DNA of 64,000 bases from Raphanus sativus (taxonomy: Eukaryota; Streptophyta; Magnoliopsida; Brassicales; Brassicaceae), in contig NC_079512.1 of the NCBI RefSeq assembly GCF_000801105.2, positions 25,003,848 through 25,067,847 of the forward strand. Direction: 5' to 3'. The stretch's first letter is position 1. Every line of letters begins with the position of its first letter. The position numbers and the translations under genes are program-made. The notes under the pieces are model-generated. The model saw only the letters and a program-made list of their open reading frames with translations, ran no database searches and was not told the origin of the DNA. Positions 45,325-57,046 of the stretch are shown in pieces.

Positions 45325-46118
45325 TTAATTTGGCAAGGCAACAACTGATTTGACAAGCCACTTGGTATCTCCGAAAGTAGTTGGGAAGACAAACACGACC
45401 CCATTTGAGATAGACCCAACCCAACATGCACGGCCTTCAGATTTGTCCTCAAACGCTAAACTCACGTCAAGTACTCCAGCATCTGCCTCCTCCAAATCCC
45501 CAACACAATCACAATCGCTAATCACTTCATCTTTCGCATGAATCTCTACCTTCATACCATCACGTTTAGTAGTACTATTTTCGCCACCACCTTGTTCCTT
45601 GACGAACAAGAATACATCTGCACTCGCTGTTTTGCGATCGGTAACGGCTTTTTTCATGCAGGCTGGTGACATTTTCGAGCATGTTTTGGCACGGAAAACA
45701 AGGGGTTCACCGCTGTCGAGAACCGAGGCTGACCTAGGAAGCTCATTGAGGAAATTGTCTCTTTTGACTGGTGGAAGGTAGAAGATAGGTTTGAGTGTGG
45801 TCTGAGAATGAGCTAAAGAGCTTTGGAATTGAGCCCATTTGGTCAAGAAATTTGTCTCAAGGAGGAGATCAGCTATTAGGATGCTGCAGCTTATCCCAAT
45901 TGAGTATCCCCCACTCTCAAAATTAGTAACCTATCAACAAAGCATCAAAGAAAAACAACCTCATAACAACATCAATATTGCAAGTTCAAGAATCTTAGGT
46001 TAATAACATATTTCATTACAATAAAGATTTTGCTACAATATAGACTTACAATAACATATTGTTCTCATCATGAGACAATATTGGACTTAGAATTCTGAAG
46101 TTTTAATTAAAATACCTA

Positions 46119-46155
<37 letters not shown>

Positions 46156-46971
46156 TTGGGCTTTATTATTTTTCAGATACTCCCATGAGAACCTCTCAAT
46201 AAAATTGCTTTTAGAATATGAAAATATTTCAAATGGTTTATATCCATTATAAAAGAGAAAAATGCATAAATGTGAGAATAGTCTCTCAAATGAGATACCC
46301 AAAAAATTAAGAAACTTATTTACACATATCACAATATAATTAATTTAAATTTTCTTTTTTTGTATAGATTTTAATTAGACAATTAATAAACATGTCACCA
46401 TTGAGGATGCTTTTTATTTCAGTTAATATAAATTATAGAAATATATTTATTTCATTATAGACCAAAAAAAAAGAAAGAAAAAAAGGTTAAACTTTAGCTA
46501 CCTGAACATAGAACAATGGAGAGAACTGAGGATCAACTTCATCAATGTCTCTCCAGAAGACAGTCTCCACTTCAGCTCTCCTTTTGTCCCTTTTCACCAT
46601 TTCAAAAACTCCGCCAAACTCGCCGGAAACCTAGCCTCAATCAGCCTAACGCCACTGTCGTTGGCCACCACCTCCAGACCATCTTCCTCTCCCGTCGTCG
46701 TCCTCCTCCGCCGCAGTCTACCACAAACCATTGGCTGCTCGGTCAAGGCTCTCCCTAACGACTCCTTTATCCACCCGGCTACTAACCACCCTCTCTCACC
46801 ACTATCACCTGCATGCTTGTAATACGTAACTATGTTCAGTGTTCGCCGGAATATTCCAGCTCCGACGGGATCTCCGACGGATATGGAGCGGACTTCACGG
46901 TGTTGGGTGACTTCCACCGGCATGACGCTCTGTACTCCGGCAATCATTGATTTGGAGACTATGGTTTCCAT
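45325..46971 (-). pseudogene. BAHD-type acyltransferase gene with a 1-nt frameshift
   Basis: Two exons: 46502-46971 (470 nt) and 45325-45930 (606 nt). Their sum, 1076, is one short of a multiple of three. Within exon 1 the frame reads SLAEFLKW-stop, while the following codons in another frame read MVKRDKRRAEVETVFWRDID up to SPLFYVQ; the family needs these joined, so one base is missing near 46600-46605. Exon 2 (VTNFESGGYSIGISCS to LVKSVVALPN) is open. The HxxxD catalytic His is replaced (SILIAD), as in CER2-like non-canonical members, and no DFGWG motif is evident. Position matches At5g02890. Without the missing base the protein would end after about 125 residues, so it is a pseudogene or a sequencing error. 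Confidence 0.82.
46120..46156. repeat. (TA)n microsatellite in the acyltransferase intron
   Basis: Uninterrupted TA dinucleotides; explains the YIYIYI-type ORF crossing it. Confidence 0.9.
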
Positions 46972-47919
46972 GTTTAGCTCTAGTTTGTGAAGTTTGCTTT
47001 AGATCGTTCTCTGCAACTTATAGAAACATAAAGTTACTAACGATTATAAAACAAATTAAAAAATAAAATATAAGAGATGTGCTTTGATTATATTTCATCA
47101 AGGAAAATTGAAAACCAACGGTAAGATGAATATGGTAAAATCTATACTATTAAAGCAGAATCCCTCATAGGATTCTGCCCCTGCTTTTTCAATATATTTA
47201 CAACCAAATGCCATTGCTTTTTTTTTTTTGAAAAATAATTGTCGACCCCAATTATTCGACCAATCAAAATGAAGTGTTTACATGACCGATCTATAAGAAT
47301 AACCATTAAACCGAAACAAATTAGGCCCATTTCCGAGTAAGCCCATGCATTTTTAAAACCATCAGAATGGATGTTCATCCCATCGAAATCTTGATAATCA
47401 ACCATATACCCTGAAATAAAAAAGATTCAGGGTTAAAACTCTGAACAATAATTCCAAACTATTAAAACGCCATCCACTAAATATAATGTATATTTCACAG
47501 AAGTCAATGTTCAAATTATTTTTGAGTTCATTTCACCTCTTATTTCAAATTTTCGTTTATGAAAATGTAATATATACTCTGAACCGTGTTGACACTTTAA
47601 TCAACCCAAAAATATGAAAATCGGATTGAACCAAAGGTATTACAAAGTAATCACAATTTATCAATTAAAGTAAATATGAATAAAGTTCTGTAAAATATTT
47701 TAAAATATATACATTTATCTCTTAAACAACAACTAATTTACATATCGTTTGGATACCAAATATGTTCTAAGTATATTCTTTAACTCATTACGTAATCTCC
47801 GTATTCAATTTAAAAATCTATATTATGGCAACTATTCATAATTTTAACAACATAATATTCCCTATTCAATACCTATAATAAATGTAAAAAATATTGAGAA
47901 GGAAGATCTATACAATTAA

Positions 47920-48006
47920 GCTACAATCACGGTTTAAAGAATTCAATCTAATCATATTGCGCGAGTAAAAAAAAAATTGCGAGTGCAGCTACAATCACGG
48001 TTTAAA
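47920..48006 (+). repeat. Direct repeat of 19 bp inside the Helitron region
   Basis: GCTACAATCACGGTTTAAA occurs at 47920-47938 and 47988-48006. It may mark a small duplication; it also surrounds an A-run (TTGCGCGAGT-A9-TTGCGAGT) that resembles an imperfect micro-insertion. Confidence 0.6.
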
Positions 48007-48223
48007 AAATCGCAGAATATTTTGGGATTTCAAATTGGTAACTGAATTTTCCTAATATTAGAAATTAATGATATCGATAATATAATGCACAAAATCTCGT
48101 GAGATACAATCTATAGATCTTCCTACAAGTTTCTCCAAAAAACCTAAACAAATTCCCTATAACCTCTTCCTATTATAAATAGCAACGCCTCTACTAATCA
48201 AGCCCACACAGTCAAACAAACCA

Positions 48224-48352
48224 ATGGCTTCTAAAATTAAACTCCTAACATTGAGTGCTTCTAACGAAAAAGTCACCGGCATTAACGACTTGAAGCCATG
48301 GAGATACACTTGGTTTGTTCATGTGACGGTTCTATCAGGGGAAACCATGTAA
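48224..48352 (+). pseudogene. RPA1-like (OB-fold) gene fragment carried by Helitron
   Basis: 43-codon frame from ATG 48224: MASKIKLLTLSASNEKVTGI, then NDLKPWRYTWFVHVTVLSGE. The DLKPWRYTWFVHVTVL string resembles the N-terminal OB-fold of plant replication protein A1-like proteins common in Brassicaceae Helitrons. A TATA-like TATTATAAATAG lies about 50 bp upstream. The frame ends early; later pieces are too worn to assign. Confidence 0.55.
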
Positions 48353-50925
48353 TTTAAAGCGTGTGATACAAAATACATGCCTCATGAAAGAAATCATACC
48401 TGGAAGTAAGGGACGACTTTTTTGCTTCCATTAGTGTATTATTTCCAGAGGTGGAGTTCGTCGTCATCGGTTCAATGAACTTAGTAGAAATATGTAAGTG
48501 CCCTTGCTTCCTCTCCATCGTTTTGACTTTTTGAGTTTTCTCATGTTCTTCTCAGATCGGCCGAATCACTAACAAGAAGAAAAGGCTACAAATAAACGAG
48601 GATTTATAATGAGTTTCTCGAGCATGTTTATATAAGAAAAGACCAAATTAATATGTAACGACATTTTGTATATCATTTTTTTGAACTTTGACTGACTACA
48701 GTATATATAAGAAAATATTAAATAAACGAGAAGGAATATATACCTGACAAGGTATACTTCAATAGGTGCCATTGTACTTCTAAGAATGATCATGTTTCTC
48801 CCTTGAGGGTGATCCAACTCCTGTCATCAGAAACATATTGTTCTCGATTGATTAATACTTCTGAACATAAACATATGCTGATTCTATTTCTTTTTGTGTT
48901 GATTTATCGATACAAATAAAAGTCAGGTTCCAAATATATAACTTCTTATGTTACAAAATTAAAAAAAACATTCGTAATAGCATAACCTTATTGTTTAAAG
49001 AAGCATTCGAAAAACAGTGACCAACGTTTTGCTGGATCAAACTCAACAAGACCTCTCAAAAAGCCAACCAGAGCTAACTGGATCTGAGTGTCTATGATAA
49101 TTCATGAATACCTTTGATATTTAGTTTCGTTTGTTTTGCCCCCACCGCTTCATCTTCACTTGATTTTGGTGTCAAATTCATCTGATTAAACACCAACATG
49201 TGTTATGAACATCAGATTTTGGGATGCATGTCAAAAATATTATAACATCTATTTATTAGATAAACAAAAAAAAATCAGAAATAACGCCAAAACAAACCTA
49301 TACATTTCATGTTATGCGTTTTGTCATTCGATACCCTTGGATTCTTCGGGGATCTAAAGAGCTTACAATCTACAAAACCGTTTCTCGGATCTCTTTTCTG
49401 ATTATAAAAATAAACTATTCATCTTCTGCATGTTTGAATCTGTCCAATAAAAACTCAATTAGGACACAAAATAAATGGAACAAGAAAATTTATTACAAGC
49501 TTTGTGATTCAGTACCTGCGATTCGAAAGTCTTGAAAAACAGATTTTTGTTCTTGAACCAGGTGCTTGCTATTCACATTAAACGTAAGAAAAGAGGTCAC
49601 GAGCATCTTGGTTTCTCCTGGGATTAAATGAACCATCGCACATCTCAAAGAAACTTCGAGAGAGACGATTGTTTTTTTTTGTTCAACAAGAGAATTGGTT
49701 TTACTTTCCTTTTCTGTATTGATTATCTAATTTTGGGCTGGGTTAACTTCAAACAGGTCACCATATGCTTATCGAAACCCATTTTTATAAATGTATCTTT
49801 TCTATTTGCCTAAATATTGACATGCATCCATTTTATGTAACCCACAACATTATTTGTGTATTAATTAAAATTTAAAAATAAATATTAGATTCACAATTTC
49901 TTTTGTCTTTTTAGTTTCATCAGATATTAAAATATGCACTGTAGATATAATAGTCTAAAATCTATACAATAGAATTCTACCATTGGATTTTAGAGTTATT
50001 CACAAGAAAATGTCATTACCTTTTTAATTTTTTTATAATTAATTCACCTGCCATATTAATAATTAATCATAAATCACATTTTTTTTCTCAATTATAGTAA
50101 AACATTATTTAATATAACTTTCTAACTTTTCTATCTTCTAAAGTAAATTTGTCTGCCATAATTTCAAATGAACAGAAGCCACGTATTTTGAGAACAATAT
50201 TTAATAACATTCTACTTCTTGATACCATATATTTAGATGATTTAAATGTCACTTTAAAAAAATCCTAAACCACAAAAATATGATTTTGAACTACACAAAC
50301 CTTAAACCCAAACATGTGTACAAACCCTCAATTGTATAAACATAAAGGATGAGTAATGATTTAAACTTAGGCTTATTAATAAAATATAATGTCAGATTAC
50401 ATATATTAACTTAGTGTTATATGAAACATACAAATAATTATTAAAATTTGAAAAATTAAAGTGGTATATTATTTTAGGGCAAATCTCTAAAATAGCACAT
50501 TTTAAGTTTTTGTCACAAAAATAGTACTCAAAAAATAAAATGACCACAGTAGTACCTTTTGGTTTTGAAAAATTTAATATTTATTTTTTATTTTTAAAAT
50601 TTGAACACATTTCTAAAATTCAACCCCTTAACTCTAAATCCTAAGTCTTAGATTAATTAACCCAAGGGTTATAAATGCATATTTACACTTCAATAAAACT
50701 TATTTTGGTCATTTTCCTTCTTTTGATGCTATTTTTGTGAGAAAAACTTGGTTTAGTGTTATTTTTGTCTTTTTCTCATTATTTATCATCCTAAACATAC
50801 ATATAAAACAATAACTACACACATACCAAACACACATTATATAATTTTGTTAAATATATATTGTTATAAATATATAATTTAAAAAGAGCCGATCCCGCGC
50901 TTTGAAAGCGCGGGTCAAAATCTAG

Positions 50926-52372
50926 TACATATTTAAATTGAGACGACTTGCATTTATTGAAACTGTCTACATGTTTACTTTATTCACTTTCTTCTTCTGA
51001 GTTTGCTTAAAAAGTAAACATGGAGTTATAATGATCATTGACCTTAGTCAAGATTTACAGTTGAGTGGAGTAGTATAGAGGAGTGTAAGTAGTAACATTT
51101 AATTTATCAAACCATAATAATGGTTGTAAACATGCAGTTAATGAATGGACCTCTGGTATTCAATACGGCTATGAAAACTAACACAAAATTACGTTATACA
51201 TTATTTATGCAATTATTTTAGCCGACATACTATTTTAGTTAATATATTCTCAACTTTTCACGCACGCCTCGGATTTCATGTGCTTCAGAAAGATGTTCGA
51301 TCCATACAATTCGAAAAGATAAGATAGAAAATGTCGAATTTGTTATAGTAATACGTTTAGTAGGTTTGAGTTAATTAAGAACGAATCACGCATGCAGTCA
51401 TTATCGTATCATAAAGTTTAGAATGTAGACACTTCCATAAGAAAAATAATGCTCAGCGTCCACCTAACTATTTGTGTCATTGTGAGACTGCCCCGCTAAA
51501 ATTTGAACCTCATGCTTTCCGTGTGTAGAGTGTCCTTATAATCTAATTTCGTGGATACCCACAATAAATCATCACATTAGCAACAACCACTACTTTGTCC
51601 TTCCAGCACATAGCAATCGCGACATTGTTAGTCATTAATTGCATAGTAACTCACTACTCTTTGCACGAGCTGCTTCCTGCTTGAGGTGGTCACTTCTCCC
51701 ACAACTACGACAAGGTCTCATCAGTCTCAATTGTGTTCAAGCGGAATGATGTCCAACAACTCTCGTTCGAACCAAGAATACAATCTATCTCTCAAAACCA
51801 TAGTTTTGATTCTCACTTGTCACAGAATCTTTCACCGCAGTGAGTCCCGGGTTAGTTGTTGCATCAGCTGCTGCAAGTTGTACTTGGTCACATACTAACT
51901 TTAAGACTAATGTTCTTAAATGGTTTATTTTTATGTTATTTCAAATCTTCAGAGCATTTTACTAAGTTATACCACGTTGCTAACAAAAGCTTGTGAGATG
52001 TAATAAATATCTAAATTTATATTTTTCAAGAGAATATGCCAATTAAATATATATTGATACTTAAAACCATCTTTTATAGAAAAATGAGTCTAAGTAATAT
52101 TTTGAAAACACAATTAGATTTTAGAGTAATTTCAAGTCAATACTCCCACAAACCCCTAAAATTTCAATAAAATATAGTAATAAATTATATAATATTTTGG
52201 TAAATATGTTAAGATTTATTATCAATTTATAATTGATAATTTAAACAAGAAAAAGTCAAAACTGTATTTGGAAAAAAATGAAAAAACATACTGCTTAGAT
52301 TTTAGAGTAATTTGTAGTCAATAGCCCACAAGAACCTGTTATTTTTAAAAAGACACATATTTTATTAGACTT
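50926..52372. other. Intergenic region, AT-rich
   Basis: No gene supported. The short ORF at 51686-51898 has no family resemblance. Confidence 0.55.
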
Positions 52373-52390
52373 AAATATATTATTTTCATT

Positions 52391-53375
52391 GACATGAAAA
52401 ACAATTAACGCGACGAGAGACTAGCGAAAAGAAAAGACCTTCTCTCCCGACTCCAACTCTCGCGGCGGCGCTGTTACTCCGATTGACCGGCGCGTGGTGG
52501 CTCCAATAACGCCACCGCCGGTCTATTTCGCTTTCTCTCCTTTAGATTGTTGTTTGTGTAGCCATTATCTTTGGTTTTTCGGTTCGTAACTTCACTTCCG
52601 TTTTGGGAGAGAATCGCTCATCTCAAATCAACTTGGGCTTTCTAATTTGGTTGGGGTTTTGCTACAAAAGTACCGGATCTATCGATTTACGGTGTAGTTT
52701 AATTACAAAGGCGTTTGTTTTCGAACCCCAATCTAGATCTGTTTTGTCTGATTGATGTTGTGGTTCTTCTTTGCCTCTGGGATGGCCTCTTCTTTGCAGG
52801 TGTAGACTGTCTGTGTGGAGTCTTCTGTGGCTTCCATCTAATCCACTCTTATGCCGTTCCTGGCCCGTGCTCGTCTTCCGAATTAGGTAGGTCTCGCCCC
52901 TAGCTGTTTGTTCAAATCTTGTGGAGATTTGTTGTTTTGTGGCTTCATACCTAGGCTTTCAATGGTCGATGAAGACCCAGCCGCTTCCGGGAGTTCTCGT
53001 CTGAATCCGTGATTGATTCTAACTTGCCGGTTTATGAAGCTTTGTTACTTAGTTCTTGAGGTGATTCTTCGTTGTGCTAGGAGGAGGTGGTTTAGCGGTG
53101 GTCTGGCCGAGGGCATTCCCGTTAAACAGCTGCCATAGATTCTCTAAAAGCCAGTCATCCCTACTGTTGTTGTTAGGCTTTTTTTTTTGAGGTTTGGAAG
53201 TTTAGTTGCTTGTGTTAAGAGTGTAGTTTGCTTTGTTCTTGTTTGCTGCCCCGTAGTGGGTTCAAGTGTCCGGAGATATCTCTGTCTTCTGCCGGTTTAG
53301 CTAACCACGGAGAATCCATTTATCCGTTGGTGTTGTATTGATCCTTTGGTTTAATAAAATATGTTGATGGGAAAA
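52391..53375 (+). mobile_element. Non-coding LINE/SINE-type retro-insertion
   Basis: Seen: a perfect 18-bp direct repeat AAATATATTATTTTCATT (52373-52390 and 53376-53393) flanks about 985 bp that is clearly GC-richer than its surroundings and ends TTTAATAAAATATGTTGATGG followed by an A-run. Long target duplication plus A-tail indicates LINE-machinery integration. The end resembles that of the LINE at 25205-25230 (AATAAAATATACCATTGAC). No long ORF, so non-autonomous or a 3' UTR-derived piece. Confidence 0.8.
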
Positions 53376-53935
53376 AAATATATTATTTTCATTTCATAAA
53401 AAATGCCATTTGATGGATTAAGAAAGTGATAAAATATACTAATATACCTTTATTTAATGTTTAATTATTTAAATAGAAAATAATTTAAACAAACATATGT
53501 TTGTTAGTCTAAAAATAAGAAATAAATTATATATGAAAAACTGCATTGAAAATGTAAAATGATATTTTTTGAAACAAGGACTAGAATAACATTTTTTAAA
53601 AAGAAACAGAAAGAGGAGTATTTATTAGTGATTTAAAATGGCTTTCTGGCCTATTAAACTAACTCGGCCCAGTAATTTAATGTCAAGACTTCAGGCCCAT
53701 TATTTGAACTGTGCTACGTGGCCTTTCGCTAATAGAAAAAAAAAAAAGAAAAAAAGCTGAACTCATTCATTTCAGGAGACGTCTTCCTTAGCTCTCATCG
53801 CCGGAGAATTCTCGCCGTCACGCTCGCCGGAAGTCTGCTCGGTTTAAATTTTTTTCACTCTCTCTCTCTCTGGTTTTAGAATCAAATTTGTGCTGACTCC
53901 TCTGTTTTCTAGGGTTAATTTTAGGGCTACTCGTC

Positions 53936-55522
53936 ATGTCAACGGACTCAGAAGCTGATTTCGTGAGTGGAGAGTCTGATTCTGAAAACGATAGCAAAGG
54001 TTTATTAGATGCAGAAGAGACTAGCAAAAGTGAGAACGAGAATGTCTCCGCTGCAGAGTCTGATGATGATTGCTCGCAACAAAGATCGAAACTGGAGAGT
54101 CTGAATCTATCTGATTCAGATTTGGTTTGGGGCAAAGTGAGTAGCTATCCGTGGTGGCCTGGACAAGTGTTCCTCGATCCATCCGTCGCGTCCAGCAAGG
54201 CCAAGAAGCACTTCAAGAAGAAGGGGACTTTCTTGGTTGCTTACTTCGGAGACTTCAGTTTCGCTTGGAACGATGTATCCAAAATGAAGCCTTTCCATCA
54301 GCATTTCTCGCAGATGGCGAACCAGAGCGACTCCTACGAGTTTCGTAACGCTGTGTGTTGTGCTTTGGAAGAGGTTTCGAGGAGAGTGGAGTTCGGTTTG
54401 TGTTGCGGTTGTGTCTCCGAGGAAGCTTATTACTATGAGAGAGTCAAGACCCAGAAGGTGATGAATCCTGGTGTTAGAGAGGAGTCACGGGTGAGATACG
54501 GTGGAGATAAGGCGTCGGATGCTGTCTCTTTCGAACCGGGGAAACTTGTGGAGTATGTGAAGGGTTTGGCTTGCTGTCCTAGATATGATGAGAGTGATAG
54601 TCTGATGTTTGCGAGTAAACGAGCTCAGGTTTTGGCGTTCCAGCAGTGGACGAGTTACCTTAACTTTCCTAGATATGAGACGTTTCTTAAGGATATGACT
54701 GATGCAAAGACAGAAGAGGATTGTGTTGCAGACAGATCAGTTGAGGAAATGGTTGGGAAGAAGCGTAAGGTTGAGTCTTTGGAGTCAGGTAAGGCTGAGA
54801 AAAAGATGAAGAACAACCGGCAAAAGCCATGTTTTTTAATGGAAGCTATCCCTTTGAGAATGGAAAGCGAGATGATGACGACTCATACACTAAAGCCATT
54901 GGGTGATTCCAACTCTATTTCAAAGCTGGAAGTTGGGAACAAGAAGATTAAGAAGCCTGGACTCAAAGAGCTTGCCCAAGAAAAGACTTATCCTCCTGAT
55001 GACATGATCTCAAGCCGAAAGGGAACACCTCAACCACTCATCTTAGAGCACTCGAATTATGAAGATTTTGAGAAGTACATTGAAGAAATGTCTTGCAGTA
55101 ACCGCAACCACGACCCGGAGAAGGCGAGTATCACTGAGATATCAGAACCTAGTGATGTGAAAGCATCTTCAGACCAGCATATCTTACCTGAGAATAAAGA
55201 TATCCCTGGCTCAGGCTCCCAAGACTGTTCAGGAGATTCATCAGCACCCAATGCATTGATCCTCAAGTTTGCTAGTTCAGGTTCCGTTCCATCCGAGGAA
55301 AAGCTGAACAGCATATTCAACCGTTACGGTCCCCTCAGAGAAACGGAGACTCGGGTGATGAAGAAAGGCAAGAAAGCCAGAGTTGTGTTCAGAAGAGGTG
55401 AAGATGCAGAGACTGCCTTCAGCAGCTCCGGGAAATACAGCATCTTTGGACCTTCTCTCCTGAGTTACGGCCTCAAGCATGTTGGTCAGAAAGCCAAAGA
55501 GGGCAACGAGTTAACCCAGTGA
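53936..55522 (+). CDS. PWWP-domain chromatin protein
   Basis: Single-exon gene, 528 aa. The N-terminus is acidic and Ser-rich. The PWWP domain begins about residue 61 with DLVWGKVSSYPWWPGQVF (YPWWPG at 71-76) and continues through GTFLVAYFGDFSFAWN. A basic, low-complexity middle with KKRK-type nuclear signals follows. Residues about 440-515 look RRM-like (NALILKFASSGSVPSEEKL, RVVFRRGEDAETAF). Matches the At5g02950 type (Tudor/PWWP superfamily). PWWP proteins of this PDP-like group bind methylated-histone chromatin, and some work with MSI4/FVE and MSI5 in FLC silencing; the specific role is inference. Confidence 0.92.
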   Translation: MSTDSEADFVSGESDSENDSKGLLDAEETSKSENENVSAAESDDDCSQQRSKLESLNLSDSDLVWGKVSSYPWWPGQVFLDPSVASSKAKKHFKKKGTFLVAYFGDFSFAWNDVSKMKPFHQHFSQMANQSDSYEFRNAVCCALEEVSRRVEFGLCCGCVSEEAYYYERVKTQKVMNPGVREESRVRYGGDKASDAVSFEPGKLVEYVKGLACCPRYDESDSLMFASKRAQVLAFQQWTSYLNFPRYETFLKDMTDAKTEEDCVADRSVEEMVGKKRKVESLESGKAEKKMKNNRQKPCFLMEAIPLRMESEMMTTHTLKPLGDSNSISKLEVGNKKIKKPGLKELAQEKTYPPDDMISSRKGTPQPLILEHSNYEDFEKYIEEMSCSNRNHDPEKASITEISEPSDVKASSDQHILPENKDIPGSGSQDCSGDSSAPNALILKFASSGSVPSEEKLNSIFNRYGPLRETETRVMKKGKKARVVFRRGEDAETAFSSSGKYSIFGPSLLSYGLKHVGQKAKEGNELTQ

Positions 55523-55904
55523 AACAAATTGTAGGCAACTGTTTAGTATCAAAAACTTTAGGGTTTATCAAAGATTAGGATACAAAGCTAACTTTTGTTA
55601 TGATGTGTATGATCTCGACATCAATCTTGAATTGATATTAAGGATTCAGACAAATGTGGAATGTAAACTGACAAGGCAAATTAAGCAAATGGTTTTAGTG
55701 ATAAGATACGAGTAACTGATTCAAAAACCAAATATAATAATATAGGGACGAGGAAGCTAAACTCAAAGATTCATTAAGAAAAATACGTTTCATCACACCA
55801 TGTTCTTGCTTAAAGTAGAGAAGATAAAGATAGTATTCTTTGAAACTGAACTAGCAAAAAGTGATTTATAACATCAAAATGAATGCAAAAGCTTGGCGCA
55901 TTGT

Positions 55905-56775
<871 letters not shown>

Positions 56776-57046
56776 GTTTGTCGATGGAAGGAGAGAGAGA
56801 GAATCAACAGCAAAGAGAGGTACTTGCGGCGACAAGCGCAGCTACGAAGAGGAGAATAGTTTTAAAAGCGGCTCCGGAAACCCTAAACCTAATGAAGCTA
56901 TGTAAACTACGCGATACCTTAGCCCATTAATACACACACTCGGCCCATTAATACAAAGGCCCATTACATCTTGGATGCTGCGGACACGTATATATATCGA
57001 TTGAGAGAATCGTCTCAAACAAATATTTTTTTATCGGGGAAAAGTG
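56776..57046. promoter_or_regulatory. Bidirectional promoter between RPS23 and the F-box/kelch gene
   Basis: Contains the telo-box AAACCCTAAACC (56878-56889) and site II-type GGCCCA motifs (56942-56947, 56958-56963, plus AGCCCATT at about 56930). Telo-box plus site II is the standard pair of ribosomal protein gene promoters; the same motifs may also serve the divergent gene, given the short 271-bp gap between start codons. Confidence 0.7.

Larger units (their letters stand above)
47141..50925 (+). mobile_element. Helitron region, probably two elements
   Basis: A Helitron-like 5' end TCTATACTATTAAAGCAGAA starts at 47141 after A. A second, TCTATACAATAGAATTCTAC, starts at 49961 after A. One 3' terminus is seen: a 10-bp stem CCCGCGCTTT/AAAGCGCGGG (50894-50914) and CTAG at 50922-50925 followed by T. 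The simplest reading is a complete small element (49961-50925) at or in the 3' part of a larger one whose own 3' end I cannot find. An RPA-like gene fragment lies in the larger part. Confidence 0.65.

Noticed and set aside
45350..45781. Plus-strand ORFs over the acyltransferase
   Set aside because: Antisense shadows of exon 2; codon content mirrors the minus-strand gene.
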